From Psychromarinibacter halotolerans (GTDB taxonomy: Bacteria > Pseudomonadota > Alphaproteobacteria > Rhodobacterales > Rhodobacteraceae), in NCBI RefSeq assembly GCF_029168315.1, contig NZ_JARGYD010000007.1:124001-188000 (forward strand): DNA of 64,000 nt. The letters run 5' to 3'. The notes beneath the pieces are model-generated. The model was not told where the DNA came from. It was given only the letters and a program-made list of their open reading frames with translations, and made no database searches. How positions within the stretch are numbered: the stretch's first letter is position 1; every line of letters starts with the position of its first letter. Below, piece after piece: positions 62,583 to 64,000 of the stretch. The position numbers were made by a program, and so were the translations under genes.

Positions 62583-63170
62583 TCATTTCTTCGCGCCGAT
62601 CTTCGGTTCGGTTCCGGCCAGAAGCCGCGAGATGTTCGCCCGGTGTTTCATCCAGATCAGCACCGCCATCACAAGGATCAGCACCGCCCCGTGCCAATGG
62701 TAGAAGATCAGCGCATAGACGGGCGAAAGCGCCGCCGCCACCAGTGCAGACAGGGACGAGATCCGGAACACCAGCGCCACCACCAGCCACGTCGCACAGG
62801 CGGCAAGCCCGACGGGGAAGCTAAGCGCCAGCAGCGTGCCAAGGAAGGTCGCCATGCCCTTGCCGCCGCGAAAGCCAAGGAACACGGGCCACAGGTGACC
62901 CACCATCGCGAACAACGCGGCGACGCCCGCCACGTCTTCTCCGACCAGCCAGCGCGCCAGCAGCACCGCCGCCGCGCCCTTGCCCGCGTCCCCGATCAGG
63001 GTCAGCAGGGCCGCCAGCTTGTTGCCGGTGCGCAGGACGTTGGTCGCGCCGATGTTGCCAGACCCCATGCTGCGCAGATCGCCCAGCCCGAAGACCCGCG
63101 CCATCACAAGCCCGAAGGACACCGAGCCCAACAGATAGGCCAGCACGGCCGTCAGGAACATCTGCAACAT
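62583..63170 (-). CDS. plsY: Glycerol-3-phosphate acyltransferase PlsY
   Basis: A 195-residue inner-membrane enzyme with five hydrophobic segments. GSVSFGLVMARVFGLGDLRSMGSGNIGATNVLRTG holds the acyltransferase signature, then GDAGKGAAAVLLA and GHLWPVFLGFRGGKGMAT. It transfers acyl from acyl-phosphate to glycerol 3-phosphate. A short GACGCG...CGCGTC hairpin lies directly after the stop at 62565-62582. Confidence 0.96.
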   Translation of the reverse strand: MLQMFLTAVLAYLLGSVSFGLVMARVFGLGDLRSMGSGNIGATNVLRTGNKLAALLTLIGDAGKGAAAVLLARWLVGEDVAGVAALFAMVGHLWPVFLGFRGGKGMATFLGTLLALSFPVGLAACATWLVVALVFRISSLSALVAAALSPVYALIFYHWHGAVLILVMAVLIWMKHRANISRLLAGTEPKIGAKK

Positions 63171-63240
63171 CAAATCACCCCGTTTTTCGCGCGGCCAATC
63201 TGGCCAAAAACGCGCCCCGAGGAAAGGCCCGCTTTCGGGG

Positions 63241-63597
63241 TCAGTCCGCCCCGGCCTCTGCAAAGCGCGGCAGGCTTTGCTCGATCCAGTCCGCGAACTC
63301 GCGTAGGCGGTCCGCCGCCTCGACGCCAAGCGGGGTCAGGCGATAGTCGACGCGGGGTGGGATCTCGCCGTGGTCGGTGCGCAGAACCATCCCGGCGCCA
63401 CACAGGTTCGACAGCGTTTCGGCCAGCATACGTTCCGATATGCCGCCGATGCTGCGTCGGATCTCGGCAAAGCGGAAGGTCCCGTTCTTCAGCACGATCA
63501 GGATCAGCGGCGCCCAGCGGCTGGTCAGCAGGCGCAGCACCTCGCGCGAGGGGCATTGCGCCGCAAGCACGTCGGGGGTCATCGGTGTCGTGGTCAT
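63241..63597 (-). CDS. HxlR family transcriptional regulator
   Basis: A 118-residue winged-helix protein with the HxlR pattern CPSREVLRLLTSRWAPLILIVLKNGTFRFAEIRRSIGGISERMLAETLSNLCGAGMVLRT and PPRVDYRLTPLGVEA. Cys15 near the N-terminus is a candidate redox sensor, as in quinone- or diamide-responsive relatives. It is divergent from the NAD(P)H-binding protein gene, so it likely regulates it. Confidence 0.92.
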   Translation of the reverse strand: MTTTPMTPDVLAAQCPSREVLRLLTSRWAPLILIVLKNGTFRFAEIRRSIGGISERMLAETLSNLCGAGMVLRTDHGEIPPRVDYRLTPLGVEAADRLREFADWIEQSLPRFAEAGAD

Positions 63598-63692
63598 GCG
63601 GGGTCTCCGGTCGGGGGTGATGCGGGCAGGCCGGGCGGTCTGTGCACGCGCGCAGGGCGCGGTCTATTACGCGCCAAGGCACTTATCAATAT

Positions 63693-63716
63693 GTAAGTAC
63701 TTACTATCCGTAAGCA
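63693..63716. promoter_or_regulatory. Likely HxlR operator
   Basis: A GTAAGTACTTAC palindrome overlaps a further TACTTAC-N5-GTAAG repeat, in an AT-rich stretch between the divergent HxlR and oxidoreductase genes. HxlR-type sites often use this AAGTACTT-like pattern. Confidence 0.55.
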
Positions 63717-63769
63717 AGGCGCTTATCCTTCCGTCATACAACGAACGACCGGAACGAAAGGACGTTATC

Positions 63770-64000
63770 ATGACCATCGCAGTAACCGGGGCCACCGGCC
63801 AGCTTGGACGCCTCGTGATCGAGGGACTGAAGGAAAAAGGCGCAGAGGCCGTCGCGCTGGTCCGCGACCCGGCCAAGGCGGACGGCATGGGCGTGCCCGC
63901 ACGCAAGGCGGATTACGATCAGCCGGACACTCTTGAGCCCGCGCTGGAGGGTGTCGATACGCTGCTGCTGATCTCGGGCAGCGAGATCGGACAGCGCGCG
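63770..64000 (+). CDS. NAD(P)H-binding protein, QorB/NmrA-like (cut by right edge)
   Basis: The first 77 residues of a Rossmann protein from ATG 63770 (AAAGGA upstream). VTGATGQLGRLVIEGL binds NAD(P), then VALVRDPAKADGMGVPARKADYDQPDTLEPALEGVDTLLLISGSEIGQRA. This matches the QorB/NmrA group of NAD(P)H:quinone oxidoreductase-like proteins. Divergence from an HxlR regulator fits a quinone-stress pair. The rest lies outside the window. Confidence 0.85.
   Translation, partial: MTIAVTGATGQLGRLVIEGLKEKGAEAVALVRDPAKADGMGVPARKADYDQPDTLEPALEGVDTLLLISGSEIGQRA

Overview
The window is GC-rich, gene-dense bacterial DNA, best read as the chromosome of an alphaproteobacterium of the Rhodobacteraceae (Rhodobacter/Roseobacter type). 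Supporting signs are an atpHAGDC operon that carries only the F1 part of ATP synthase, a Hsp20-DUF1150 pair, a Sat-CysC fusion, the lgt-midA-pgeF operon, DUF2161, DUF2125, DUF6614 and TIGR01459-HAD proteins, several Hint/RTX exported proteins, and a dispersed intergenic element ending in GGATATTT...GAAGAAG. No IS element, prophage, CRISPR array, rRNA or tRNA was seen. Most of the window is core chromosome with small accessory islands.

Layout. 1-8.4 kb: the start of an exported c-type cytochrome, a MarR-acetyltransferase fusion with an operator at its start codon, ettA, a thioesterase, cspA, then a patch of very small proteins (including two related micropeptides ending in DWASI) around a Tat-lipoprotein phosphatase, then a ParA-like ATPase. 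8.5-14.4 kb: tdk, csaA-proC, ybjN, ubiK and the coupled lgt-midA-pgeF operon. 14.5-19 kb: a Hint protein, the Lrp/trxB divergent pair and an accessory pair, a HlyC-type lysine acyltransferase followed 14 bp later by a second Hint protein. 19-28 kb: sat-cysC, phzF, hsp20-DUF1150, purEK, a lipase-like hydrolase and two EamA transporters. 28-33 kb: groESL with CIRCE and promoter, a TraB/GumN protein, an RTX-Hint protein and a DUF2161 nuclease-like protein. 33-41 kb: Mn-pyrophosphatase, a ChaC protein, HAD, MaoC, ribF-ycgN, threonine aldolase, a GST-kappa type isomerase and prs. 41-49 kb: gcdH with its TetR regulator and operator, a small H-type lectin and atpHAGDC. 49-58 kb: a methyltransferase, gloB, clpA and a two-gene MotA/MotB-like (ExbB/OmpA) complex whose second subunit has an enormous periplasmic coiled coil. 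58-64 kb: a second ChaC protein, DUF2125, an extensin-like protein, hisC-tyrC, plsY and a divergent HxlR/quinone-oxidoreductase pair cut by the right edge.

How the genes work together. Translational coupling by ATGA overlaps is frequent (csaA/proC, lgt/midA/pgeF, ribF/ycgN, hisC/tyrC/extensin). Protein quality control (groESL, hsp20, clpA) is scattered, as are glutathione-linked enzymes (gloB, two ChaC proteins, a 2-hydroxychromene-2-carboxylate isomerase). The most system-like accessory pieces are the acyltransferase-Hint pair at 17.5-19 kb, the MotAB-like motor with giant coiled coil at 53.8-57.6 kb, and the DWASI micropeptides at 6.0-7.2 kb.

All calls come from reading the sequence and from family knowledge. 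No database search was possible, so functions below roughly 0.6 confidence are provisional.
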